A DNA stretch of 24,317 nt, from the NCBI GenBank assembly GCA_002418005.1, contig DIDF01000076.1, positions 1 to 24,317 on the forward strand, written 5' to 3'. The position numbers and the translations under genes were made by a program. Every line of letters starts with the position of its first letter. Positions within the stretch are counted from its first letter, which is position 1. Below, piece by piece: positions 16,429-22,602 of this stretch. Source of the DNA: Lactobacillaceae bacterium UBA5807. Its GTDB lineage: Bacteria; Bacillota; Bacilli; Lactobacillales; Lactobacillaceae. The notes below the pieces were generated by a model, which was given only the letters and a program-made list of their open reading frames with translations, was not told where the DNA came from and ran no database searches.

Positions 16429-16435
16429 TTTTTGT

Positions 16436-16614
16436 TTTACATTTTTTATGACAATATTTACATCATGTTACATTGGGAACGATTCATGAATTATTTTCTT
16501 AATGTTGGTGATATTTTGTAGTAATACTAATCAGATATACTCGATTCTGTTGATTGATAGAAATCAACTTGTTTGAAACAAAATTTCTAGATTTTAGATA
16601 TAGGAGTGTATATT
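16436..16614 (+). promoter_or_regulatory. Leader and promoter region of the LysM gene
   Basis: Four TTTACA/GTTACA/TTTTACA-like words (TGTAAM on the other strand) cluster at about 16436-16473, without the strict 11-bp spacing of a WalR or PhoP box. A TATACT -10 lies at 16536-16541 with no good -35. The transcribed leader would carry a 7-bp hairpin (GTTGATT with AATCAAC, about 16548-16568) and a small TTGTT/AACAA hairpin before the AGGAG at 16602. Confidence 0.4.
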
Positions 16615-17193
16615 TTGAAAAAATTATTTACTATGATTCTCACCACAGCTGCTGCAGTCGGATTATTCTTTGCAGGCATGACATACGCACATGCCGACAC
16701 CATCTACACCGTTAAATCCGGCGATTCAGTTTGGGGAATTTCCCAACAATTTGGCTCAACTATTGATGCCATTGAAAACGCAAATCACATTCAAGGCCAC
16801 CTTATCTTACCTGGTCAAAAGTTAGATATTCCTGATGGTAAGACTGCTACTGCAGCAACAACTGCTGCAACTGCAACTTACACACCAGCATCTGCAACTT
16901 CAAGCTACACACCAAACTACTCAACTAGTTCAAATACTTCAACTGGTAGTTACACTGGTAGCAGTTCTATTTCATCAGTTGCTTCAGAAATGCAAGCAAG
17001 AACTGGTGTTAGTGCCTCAACTTGGGCTTACATCATCAACCGTGAATCAAGAGGCCAAGTAAACGCTGCCAACCCAAGTGGTGCTTATGGATTGTTCCAA
17101 TCAATGCATAACCCTGGTACTACTGTTTCATCACAAATCAATGACGCTGTAAATGTTTACAAGAGTCAAGGTATGGCTGCTTGGGCTGAATAA
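16615..17193 (+). CDS. Secreted LysM protein with a short lytic-transglycosylase-like domain
   Basis: A 192-aa exported wall protein. Residues 1-27 are a signal peptide ending AHA. A single LysM domain (about 29-73, TIYTVKSGDSVWGI at its start) binds peptidoglycan. A Thr/Ser/Ala/Tyr-rich linker follows (76-120). The C-terminal domain (about 121-192) has the NRESRG-AANPSGAYGLFQ pattern of SLT-type lytic transglycosylases, with Glu144 as the expected catalytic acid. It resembles the aggregation-promoting-factor type proteins of lactobacilli, but it is compact and ends at MAAWAE. The start is TTG, 8 nt after AGGAG; the in-frame GTG at 16606 overlaps that site. Confidence 0.87.
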   Translation: MKKLFTMILTTAAAVGLFFAGMTYAHADTIYTVKSGDSVWGISQQFGSTIDAIENANHIQGHLILPGQKLDIPDGKTATAATTAATATYTPASATSSYTPNYSTSSNTSTGSYTGSSSISSVASEMQARTGVSASTWAYIINRESRGQVNAANPSGAYGLFQSMHNPGTTVSSQINDAVNVYKSQGMAAWAE

Positions 17194-17213
17194 TTAAATT
17201 CAACTCATCAATC

Positions 17214-17239
17214 AAAAGATCGCCGAATGGCGGTCTTTT
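17214..17239 (+). terminator. Terminator of the LysM gene
   Basis: An 11-bp stem (17214-17224 with 17229-17239, one G-T pair) with a GAAT loop, followed by a T run. Confidence 0.85.
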
Positions 17240-17268
17240 TTGTGCTCTAGTTTTCAAACAGTTAGAAA

Positions 17269-17307
17269 AATAAGACCAGACTTGTGAATGACAAGTCTGG
17301 TCTTATT
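17269..17307 (-). terminator. Terminator of the purA-guaC transcript
   Basis: A perfect 17-bp stem (17269-17285 with 17291-17307) with a 5-nt loop. On the minus strand ATTTTTC follows. It begins 11 nt past the guaC stop. Confidence 0.9.
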
Positions 17308-17318
17308 ACTTGATGAAA

Positions 17319-18290
17319 TTAATCACCATTCATTATTGAGTTTTTAACAACCACGTAATCAACAGTTCGGATATCGTTTAATTCTTTTCCGCCGGCATAT
17401 GATATTGAGGATTGGAGATCCTGTTTCATTTCGTCCAGCGTGTCACTCAAATGACCACGATAAGGAACTAACATTTGACGACCCTCAACGTTTCGATAAG
17501 CGCCTTTTTGTTGTTCTGAAGCTGAACCCCAGTATTGCTTGTATTTCTTACCGTCAATTACTAAAACGTTACCAGGAGATTCCTCATGACCGGCTAATAG
17601 TGAGCCAATCATAACCATTGAAGCACCGAACCGAATTGATTTGGCAATATCGCCGTTAAATCTAATTCCACCATCGGCAATCATTGGCTTTCTAGCTGCT
17701 TTGGAGCAGAGACGAAGAGCAGCTAACTGCCAGCCGCCAGTACCAAAACCAGTCTTTAACTTGGTAATGCAGGCTTTACCTGGGCCAATGCCAATTTTAG
17801 TTGCATCAGCGCCGGCATTTTCAATTTCTCGCACAGCCTCAGGAGTACCCAAGTTGCCGGCAATTAAAAATGAATCTGGCAGTTTATCTTTGATGTAATG
17901 AATCATATTGATGACAAAATCAGAATGTCCGTGAGCAACATCAATTGTGATATATTCCGGATTTAGTTTCTTTTCAACTAATTCATCGATAAACTTATAT
18001 TCTGCATCTTTAATCCCCACACTAATTGAAGCGTAGAGACCCTTATCGTGCATCATTTTGACAAAATCAGCTCTGGTTTCCGGCTCAAATCTATGCATAA
18101 TGTAGAAATAACCATTTTGAGCCAGCCAAACTGCTAACTTTTCATTGATGACAGTTTCCATGTTTGCAGGAACCACGGGAATCTTAAAAGTCTTTGGGCC
18201 AAACTTAACTGAAGTATCAGCATATCTCCTACTTTTAATGATGCATTTGTTAGGGATGAGTTGAATATCTTCGTAATCAAAAACGTCCAT
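17319..18290 (-). CDS. guaC: GMP reductase
   Basis: This 323-aa TIM-barrel enzyme reduces GMP to IMP and ammonia with NADPH, returning guanine nucleotides to the branch point. The catalytic Cys174 lies in GIGPGKACITK. NADPH- and GMP-site elements include IDVAHGHSD (116-124), IAGNLGTPEA (143-152) and IADGGIRFNGD. There is no CBS insert, which rules out IMP dehydrogenase, and the length is that of the Gram-positive GuaC subgroup. AGGAGG precedes the ATG. It lies 46 nt downstream of purA on the same strand with no terminator between, so the two probably share a transcript. Confidence 0.94.
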   Translation of the reverse strand: MDVFDYEDIQLIPNKCIIKSRRYADTSVKFGPKTFKIPVVPANMETVINEKLAVWLAQNGYFYIMHRFEPETRADFVKMMHDKGLYASISVGIKDAEYKFIDELVEKKLNPEYITIDVAHGHSDFVINMIHYIKDKLPDSFLIAGNLGTPEAVREIENAGADATKIGIGPGKACITKLKTGFGTGGWQLAALRLCSKAARKPMIADGGIRFNGDIAKSIRFGASMVMIGSLLAGHEESPGNVLVIDGKKYKQYWGSASEQQKGAYRNVEGRQMLVPYRGHLSDTLDEMKQDLQSSISYAGGKELNDIRTVDYVVVKNSIMNGD

Positions 18291-18336
18291 TTATAAGGAT
18301 CCTCCTATAAATTCTGGGGAACACAACCAACGTATT

Positions 18337-19620
18337 TTACCACACATCTTCAACTAAGTGGGTTTGTTCGCGCTCTGGGCCAACAGAAAATGTCGCAAAC
18401 GGAACTTTGACCAATTCTGAGATTCGTTTCAAGTAATTTTGGGCATTTTCAGGTAATTCATCAATTGTCTTGCAGTTAGTAATATCTTCGTCCCAACCAG
18501 GCAATTCGTCATAAATTGGTTCACAGGCTTCAATTTCTTTTAATGTTGCGGGGTAGTTATCAATAATTTCACCGTTGAGCTTGTAAGCTTTACAAATCTT
18601 TAGGGTCTTAATTCCGCTTAAAACGTCCAAGCAGTTAAGAGAAAGATGAGTAAACCCGCTAATTCTGGCGGCATGACGCAAAACGACACTATCAAACCAG
18701 CCAATTCTGCGGGGACGTTTAGTAACAACCCCATATTCATGAGCAACTTCTCTGATATGATCGCCAATTTCGTTCTTTAATTCAGTTGGGAAGGGACCTT
18801 CACCAACTCGGGATGTATATGCTTTGCAAACTCCAATTGCTTTTTGAATTCGGTTAGGACCAATTCCAGTACCAACAGCGGCACCGGCAGCACTTGGATT
18901 TGATGAAGTAACAAATGGATAAGTTCCATTGTCAACATCAAGCATTGAGCCTTGAGCGCCTTCAAAGAGCACGTTTTTGTTTTCATCCAAAGCATTATTA
19001 ATTAAATAGGAAGTGTCAGTCACGTATGGCTTCAACTGTTTGCCATATTCGACATACTCGTGGTAAATAGTTTCAAAATCAAGTGGTTCAACATCATAGA
19101 GTTTGGTTAAAAGCTTATTTTTAAGTTCGAGGTTGGTTCTTAATTTGACTTCAAAAATGTCAGGATCAATTAGGTCAGCCATTCGGATGCCGATTCGCTC
19201 ATACTTGTCCATATATGCGGGGCCAATACCTTTGTTAGTGGTACCAATCTTGCCGCCTTTTTTAGACTTTTCTTGAAGTCCATCTAAAAGGATATGGTAA
19301 GGCATAACAACGTGAGCTCGGTTAGAAATTTTCAAGTTATTGGTATTGATACCATTTGCTTCAAGATTTTTCATTTCAGCAATTAAGGACTTTGGGTTAA
19401 CGACAACGCCATTACCAATGACACTGGCCTTATCGTTATCAAAAATCCCAGATGGCATTAACTGAAGATGAAACTTTCTGCCGTTAAAGACGATTGTGTG
19501 CCCGGCGTTGTCGCCGCCTTGATAACGAGCGATAACGTCGGCTTTTTGGCCGAAGAAGTCGGTAATTTTACCTTTCCCTTCGTCGCCCCACTGACTGCCT
19601 ACAATCACTATAGATGACAT
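18337..19620 (-). CDS. purA: Adenylosuccinate synthetase
   Basis: This 427-aa enzyme joins aspartate to IMP using GTP, the first committed step to AMP. The GTP-binding GSQWGDEGKGK is at 8-18 and GDNAGHT follows near 36-42. Later family motifs include IGTTNKGIGPAY, EGAQGSMLDVDNGTYPFVTSS and the C-terminal SVGPEREQT. The ATG at 19620 gives the standard N-terminus MSSIVIVGSQWGDEG and has AGAGGTG just upstream; an 11-residue upstream extension is in frame but lacks a ribosome-binding site. It heads the purA-guaC unit and diverges from purB across 487 bp. Confidence 0.96.
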   Translation of the reverse strand: MSSIVIVGSQWGDEGKGKITDFFGQKADVIARYQGGDNAGHTIVFNGRKFHLQLMPSGIFDNDKASVIGNGVVVNPKSLIAEMKNLEANGINTNNLKISNRAHVVMPYHILLDGLQEKSKKGGKIGTTNKGIGPAYMDKYERIGIRMADLIDPDIFEVKLRTNLELKNKLLTKLYDVEPLDFETIYHEYVEYGKQLKPYVTDTSYLINNALDENKNVLFEGAQGSMLDVDNGTYPFVTSSNPSAAGAAVGTGIGPNRIQKAIGVCKAYTSRVGEGPFPTELKNEIGDHIREVAHEYGVVTKRPRRIGWFDSVVLRHAARISGFTHLSLNCLDVLSGIKTLKICKAYKLNGEIIDNYPATLKEIEACEPIYDELPGWDEDITNCKTIDELPENAQNYLKRISELVKVPFATFSVGPEREQTHLVEDVW

Positions 19621-19652
19621 GTGAACACCTCTGTTTTTTATTTTGAAGTACA

Positions 19653-19830
19653 AAAGAGACTAATCTCTTTCACACGACTATGTTGCCAAACTAATCTGGG
19701 TTGGAGAGTTTCTAAGCATCAGTTGAGATTTTTGTCTGAAAAGTTTTGGCCTTTCATCCAAAATCCCTGATTGAGCTTAGGAAACTGGCCTCTGGAACAC
19801 GACGATGATGCCAATCTGATTTGCTAGATT
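19653..19830. repeat. Palindromic repeat R4, diverged member, in the purA/purB gap
   Basis: A small hairpin (AAAGAGA-CTAA-TCTCTTT, 19653-19670) borders a long interrupted palindrome. AGTTTCTAAGC (19707-19717) pairs with GCTTAGGAAACT (19775-19786), with ATCAG/CTGAT and GATTTT/AAAATC inside. The right base GGCCTCTGGAACACG (about 19787-19802) matches GCCTCATGGAACACG of R3, and the outer CACACGACTATGTTGCC resembles the family flank ACACGTTTCA-CTATGTAACC. The whole element lies in the purA leader side of the intergenic region. Confidence 0.6.
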
Positions 19831-19972
19831 AGAGGCATTATCAAAAAAGGAATCAGTAAAATTACGACAAATACATACTATATAATATAGTAATTTCAAC
19901 TGGCCCTTTTCTACCCAGCAATTACGATTCTACATGGTCCAGACTCAATAATCAACCAAAATATTAATGATA

Positions 19973-20043
19973 CGAACCTCTGTAAAGATGAAAGTTCGAG
20001 TATAGGATATAAACCGAACATATTTATGAATATTAGCCGAAAA
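19973..20043 (+). promoter_or_regulatory. PurBox-like cluster (probable PurR sites) upstream of purB
   Basis: AAACCGAACATAT (20011-20023) fits the PurBox consensus AWWWCCGAACWWT. Its inverted partner AAAGTTCG ends at 19998, leaving 16 nt between the CGAA cores. Paired PurBoxes are usually inverted and 16-17 nt apart, so the geometry agrees. Two weaker cores, TACGAACC (19971) and AGCCGAAAAT (20036), flank them. The cluster sits upstream of the purB -10. PurR acts as repressor in Bacillus and activator in Lactococcus; the poor purB -35 fits activation. Confidence 0.6.
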
Positions 20044-20045
20044 TA

Positions 20046-20074
20046 TGGCTAAAACAAGAACAATATGATATGAT
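20046..20074 (+). promoter_or_regulatory. Probable purB promoter
   Basis: TATGAT at 20069-20074 is a good -10 (five of six), 33 nt upstream of the ATG. The -35 position 17 nt away (TGGCTA) is weak, consistent with a regulator-dependent promoter. Confidence 0.42.
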
Positions 20075-20107
20075 TTATCTGTTATTTTAAACAGGAAAGG
20101 ATTCGTT

Positions 20108-21403
20108 ATGATAAAAAGATATTCAAGGGAAAAGATGAGTAGCATTTGGTCACTTCAAAATCAGTACCAATCTTGGCTTGAAGTTGAGATTGCTATTGAC
20201 GAAGCTTGGTCGCAGTTAGGCAAGATTCCGGCAGAAGATGTTGAAAAGATCAAAAAGAATGCTAAATTCGACGTTGATCAGATTGCTGAGATTGAAGCCG
20301 TAACCCATCATGATGTCGTTGCCTTTACCAGAGACGTTTCCAAATCGCTTGGCCCAGAAAAGAAATGGGTTCACTATGGCGTTACCAGTACCGATGTTGT
20401 TGATACCGCCCAAGGTTATCGTCTAAAGCAAGCAGACGAAATTATCCGTGAAGATATTCAAAAGTTTATTGACGTAATTGCTTCTCAAGCAAAGAAATAC
20501 AAAAACACCGTTATGATTGGCCGGACTCATGGAGTTCAGGCTGAGCCAACTACTTTTGGCTTGAAGTTGGCTCGTTGGTATTCAGAAATGAAGCGAAACC
20601 AACGCCGTTTTGAAAGAGTTGCCAATGAAATTGAAGTTGGCCAAATTTCCGGTGCTGTTGGTACTTTTGCCAATGTTCCGCCGTTTGTTGAAGAGTATGT
20701 ATGTAATAAGCTTGGAATCAGACACCAAGAGATTACCAGTCAAATTTTGCCGCGTGATCTTCACGCTGACTACATTGCCACTCTTGGCCTGATTGCTACC
20801 GGGCTTGAAGAGTTTGCTACCGAAATTCGTGGCTTGCAGCGTTCTGAAATTCATGAAGTCGAAGAGCACTTTAATCCAGGTCAAAAAGGATCTTCAGCAA
20901 TGCCCCACAAACGAAACCCAGTTGGTTCCGAAAATATTTGTGGTTTGGCCCGGGTTGTTCGTGGCCATATTATTACTGCTTATGAAGACGTTCCTTTGTG
21001 GCATGAAAGAGATATTTCTCATTCTTCCGCAGAACGAATCATTTTGCCAGATACTTTAACATTGTTAGATTACATGCTTCATCGATTCACTCATATTTTG
21101 GAAACATTAACTGTCTTCCCAGAAAGAATGAAATCAAACATGAATTTAACCTATGGCTTGATTTACAGCCAAAGAGTTATGTTGAAGTTGATTGACGCTG
21201 GGATGACCAGAGAACAAGCTTACGATACTGTCCAACCTTTGACAGCTCAATCATGGGATAAAGGAATTCAGTTCCGTGATTTAGTAGAGGGCAGCAAAAA
21301 GATTACCGATACGTTGAACGAAGATCAAATTAAAGATGCGTTTGACTGGCATTATCATATCCGTCACGTGGATGAGATTTTTGCTAGAGTTGGGTTGGAA
21401 TAG
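20108..21403 (+). CDS. purB: Adenylosuccinate lyase
   Basis: This 431-aa fumarase/aspartase superfamily enzyme splits adenylosuccinate to AMP and fumarate (and SAICAR in de novo synthesis). The fumarate-lyase signature GSSAMPHKRNP lies at 261-271 with the catalytic Ser loop. Catalytic His141 is in GRTHGVQAEP and the substrate-binding HYGVTSTDVVDT at 89-100. The length is standard. AGGAAAGG precedes the ATG. It completes the IMP-to-AMP pathway started by the divergent purA. Confidence 0.96.
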   Translation: MIKRYSREKMSSIWSLQNQYQSWLEVEIAIDEAWSQLGKIPAEDVEKIKKNAKFDVDQIAEIEAVTHHDVVAFTRDVSKSLGPEKKWVHYGVTSTDVVDTAQGYRLKQADEIIREDIQKFIDVIASQAKKYKNTVMIGRTHGVQAEPTTFGLKLARWYSEMKRNQRRFERVANEIEVGQISGAVGTFANVPPFVEEYVCNKLGIRHQEITSQILPRDLHADYIATLGLIATGLEEFATEIRGLQRSEIHEVEEHFNPGQKGSSAMPHKRNPVGSENICGLARVVRGHIITAYEDVPLWHERDISHSSAERIILPDTLTLLDYMLHRFTHILETLTVFPERMKSNMNLTYGLIYSQRVMLKLIDAGMTREQAYDTVQPLTAQSWDKGIQFRDLVEGSKKITDTLNEDQIKDAFDWHYHIRHVDEIFARVGLE

Positions 21404-21410
21404 ATACAGA

Positions 21411-21520
21411 GTGTGGAACGAGGCGCTTTGATCCCTGAATCTAAGCAAGAAAATTAAATATTCTGGTTTTGAATGTTTAATTTTCTTGCTTAGATGGCTG
21501 GGATCAGCCTCATGGAACAC
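21411..21520. repeat. Palindromic repeat R3, just after purB
   Basis: It begins 8 nt after the purB stop. GTGT...GAGGC (21411-21424) pairs with GCCTC...ACAC (21507-21520), GATCCC with GGGATC, and a perfect 20-bp tip stem (21439-21458 with 21476-21495) closes the hairpin. The right flank GTTTCAGCTATGTAA matches R2. It is the cleanest member of the family. Confidence 0.82.
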
Positions 21521-21640
21521 GTTTCAGCTATGTAACCTAATTCAGGCACCTTAAATGGCTGAGATCAGTTTGGTGGAGCACGTTTTATCTATATAACCTA
21601 ATTCAGGCAGCTTAGATGGCTGGGATCAGCCTTTTGATAC
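21489..21640 (+). repeat. 61-bp tandem duplication of the R3 right arm
   Basis: The segment starting CTTAGATGGCTGGGATCAGC at 21489 recurs at 21550 (CTTAAATGGCTGAGATCAG) and 21611 (CTTAGATGGCTGGGATCAGC), an exact 61-bp period. Each of the first two copies carries the right arm, the GGAACACGTTT-type end (GGAGCACG in the second) and a following TAACCTAATTCAGGCA stretch; the third stops after GATCAGCC. The left arms are not duplicated. Confidence 0.85.
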
Positions 21641-21658
21641 TAATAATGCATTAATAAA

Positions 21659-21690
21659 AAATGGTGGGACAAAAAAATGTCCCACCATTT
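21659..21690 (+). terminator. Terminator, probably of purB
   Basis: A 13-bp stem (21659-21671 with 21678-21690) has an all-A loop and is followed by TTGTTGTTT. It lies beyond the repeats, so the purB transcript would include R3 and its duplicated arms. Confidence 0.8.
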
Positions 21691-21728
21691 TGTTGTTTAA
21701 AAATTATTTTGATCTTATACGAAAAAAT

Positions 21729-21762
21729 ACCTCTCCAGGAAGACCTGAAGAGGTGTTTTTTA
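21729..21762. terminator. Bidirectional terminator between purB and the sRNA array
   Basis: ACCTCT-C-CAGG pairs with CCTG-A-AGAGGT around AAGA with one mismatch, followed by TTTTTTT on plus and ATTTTTT on minus. It would insulate purB from the leftward small RNAs. Confidence 0.8.
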
Positions 21763-21778
21763 TATTCATATAGGATAG

Positions 21779-21806
21779 AAAAAGTAAAGATGGGGGGCAT
21801 CTTTAC
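21779..21806 (-). terminator. Terminator of small RNA A
   Basis: A perfect 9-bp stem (21784-21792 with 21798-21806) with a loop of five G on plus, CCCCC in the RNA. A five-T run follows on the minus strand only, which fixes the direction. Confidence 0.8.
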
Positions 21807-21945
21807 TCTGTGAATAGTATCAATATTCTGAGGGGAATATGAATTATAAGGGTTGCTGTGAAAAGTAGATCAATGGCAGCATTAACTTACTTTTCAATAT
21901 TATTGGGGGTGAGTAGAAATAAATCACTGTTTATCTCTTGCTCAT
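21779..21945 (-). ncRNA. Predicted small RNA A (leftmost of three sibling units)
   Basis: A predicted leftward transcript of about 167 nt, from a point 7 nt after the -10 at 21952 to the T run of its terminator. In transcript order it shows an unpaired CCCCC (21905-21909), a 9-bp hairpin TACTTTTCA/TGAAAAGTA (21859-21867 with 21888-21896), a 6-bp hairpin with a CCCC-bearing loop region (21823-21840), and the terminator hairpin with a CCCCC loop (21784-21806). The three C-rich sites would be exposed to pair with G-rich mRNA, such as ribosome-binding sites. No credible open reading frame with a ribosome-binding site was found. Length and ends are inferred. Confidence 0.68.
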
Positions 21946-21951
21946 GTCTAT

Positions 21952-22005
21952 AATATAACGTAAAAATGTAAATAATGTGCGAATAAGGTGTGAAACTTTT
22001 GTGAA
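21952..22005 (-). promoter_or_regulatory. PhoP-like box and -10 for small RNA A
   Basis: On the minus strand the hexamers TTCACA, TTCACA, TTCGCA and TTTACA follow one another with exactly 5 nt between (21967-22005). Nine nt later comes TATATT (21952-21957) as the -10. There is no -35 hexamer. Three of four words fit TTHACA, and the block falls at about -22 to -60, the position used by Bacillus PhoP for activation. Confidence 0.7.
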
Positions 22006-22096
22006 TATTAGTAAAACAAAATGGACTGTGTATCGGACTGCTTATGGAAAGTGATTCTAATGGTAGTGAACGCCCAAAATGCATTTTTCAGCCAAC

Positions 22097-22130
22097 AAAA
22101 AAAGCCATGACTAACGCGCCCGGCTTCTTT
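22097..22130 (-). terminator. Terminator of small RNA B
   Basis: AAAGAAGCC pairs with GGCTTTTTT (one G-T) around a 15-nt loop, with a seven-T run on the minus strand. It is weaker than the other two because of the large loop. Confidence 0.65.
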
Positions 22131-22228
22131 AAGACCTTAATCTTTTGAGGGGAGATAAGGTTTAATCAAAAGTGAATTTATCATTATGACAATTTGCGAA
22201 GTGAAAGTTGTCTGCTTACAACTTTACA
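22097..22228 (-). ncRNA. Predicted small RNA B (middle unit)
   Basis: A predicted leftward transcript of about 132 nt. It begins with a perfect 8-bp hairpin AAAGTTGT/ACAACTTT (22204-22225). A second hairpin, CCTTATCT with AGAT-A-AAGG-type pairing and a bulge (22135-22160), has a 9-nt loop containing CCCC. It ends in the terminator hairpin at 22098-22130. It is less C-rich in its terminator loop than units A and C. A 15-codon open frame exists inside but has no ribosome-binding site, so I treat the unit as non-coding. Promoter and terminator are the main support. Confidence 0.62.
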
Positions 22229-22234
22229 GTTACT

Positions 22235-22288
22235 ATGATACTAAATAAATCTGAATAAAGTGTGACCAAATTGTGAAGATTTTGTGAA
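22235..22288 (-). promoter_or_regulatory. PhoP-like box and -10 for small RNA B
   Basis: Minus-strand hexamers TTCACA, TTCACA, GTCACA and TTCAGA at an 11-bp period (22250-22288), then 9 nt, then TATCAT (22235-22240). The geometry is the same as for units A and C. Confidence 0.7.
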
Positions 22289-22316
22289 TTTATCGATGCG
22301 GTCAAGATTTATGGAT

Positions 22317-22346
22317 AAAAAAATAAGGCACGGGGATGCCTTATTT
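22317..22346 (-). terminator. Terminator of small RNA C
   Basis: A perfect 10-bp stem (22321-22330 with 22337-22346), loop TCCCCG in the RNA, then a run of seven T on the minus strand. The plus-strand side lacks a T run. Confidence 0.88.
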
Positions 22347-22454
22347 CCGTTTACCTATATTTATTCTAGGGGAAGAATATGAATACAAAAGTAATAAATT
22401 AAAGGGGGATTTAATCTATTGCTCGCACAAAGTGATACATCACTTTATGTTTCA
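22317..22454 (-). ncRNA. Predicted small RNA C (rightmost unit)
   Basis: The clearest unit, about 138 nt leftward. Hairpins in order are AAAGTGA/TCACTTT (22429-22446), ATTAAA-TCCCCC-TTTAAT (22398-22415), TATTCT-TCCCCT-AGAATA (22362-22379) and the terminator stem with loop TCCCCG (22321-22346). Three successive loops of six bases all display UCCCC, an arrangement suited to pairing with GGGGA-type Shine-Dalgarno sequences. A nine-codon open frame (MYHFVRAID) overlaps the first hairpin without a well-spaced ribosome-binding site and is not taken as a gene. Confidence 0.75.
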
Positions 22455-22460
22455 CCTAAT

Positions 22461-22514
22461 ACTATAGCGAAATAATGTGTTTAAACTTTGAATAATTTGT
22501 GAAGATTTTGTGAA
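22461..22514 (-). promoter_or_regulatory. PhoP-like box and -10 for small RNA C
   Basis: Minus-strand hexamers TTCACA, TTCACA, TTCAAA and AACACA at an 11-bp period (22476-22514), then 9 nt, then TATAGT (22461-22466). The first two words and the AAATC between them are identical to unit B. Confidence 0.7.
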
Positions 22515-22525
22515 CTTTTCCGAGT

Positions 22526-22554
22526 TTGACCACAATTTGTGCGATAAATTTGAT
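22526..22554 (+). promoter_or_regulatory. Possible promoter of the alpha/beta hydrolase gene
   Basis: TTGACC (five of six) and TTTGAT (four of six) are 17 nt apart, 48 nt upstream of the start. This promoter would diverge from that of small RNA C, with the PhoP-like box lying just upstream of it. Confidence 0.4.
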
Positions 22555-22602
22555 TTGTATTACAATTGATACCAACAAATGGTTTTTGAAGGAGGAATCG
22601 CA

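Noticed and set aside
18291..18336. Terminator or attenuator between purA and guaC
   Set aside because: The 46-nt gap shows only the guaC ribosome-binding site and no stable stem.
19621..19653. Longer purA start adding 11 residues
   Set aside because: No ribosome-binding site, and homologues begin at the MSSIVIVG-type N-terminus.
19945..20145. 66-codon minus-strand frame upstream of purB
   Set aside because: It overlaps the PurBox cluster and the purB start and has no ribosome-binding site.
21489..21640. Short CRISPR array
   Set aside because: The period of 61 bp is continuous repeat with no unique spacers, and it derives from the arm of the neighbouring palindrome. No cas genes are present.
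21887..22084. Open frame of 65 codons on the minus strand
   Set aside because: It runs through the PhoP-like box and -10 of small RNA A and has no ribosome-binding site.
22147..22192. 15-codon frame MINSLLIKPYLPSKD inside small RNA B as a peptide gene
   Set aside because: No ribosome-binding site and it spans the CCCC hairpin. The other units have no matching frame, so a shared peptide is unlikely.
21779..22415. Plus-strand reading of the hairpins, with GGGG loops such as CsrA-type GGA sites
   Set aside because: All three T runs and all three promoter boxes point to the minus strand, and CsrA is generally absent from lactobacilli.
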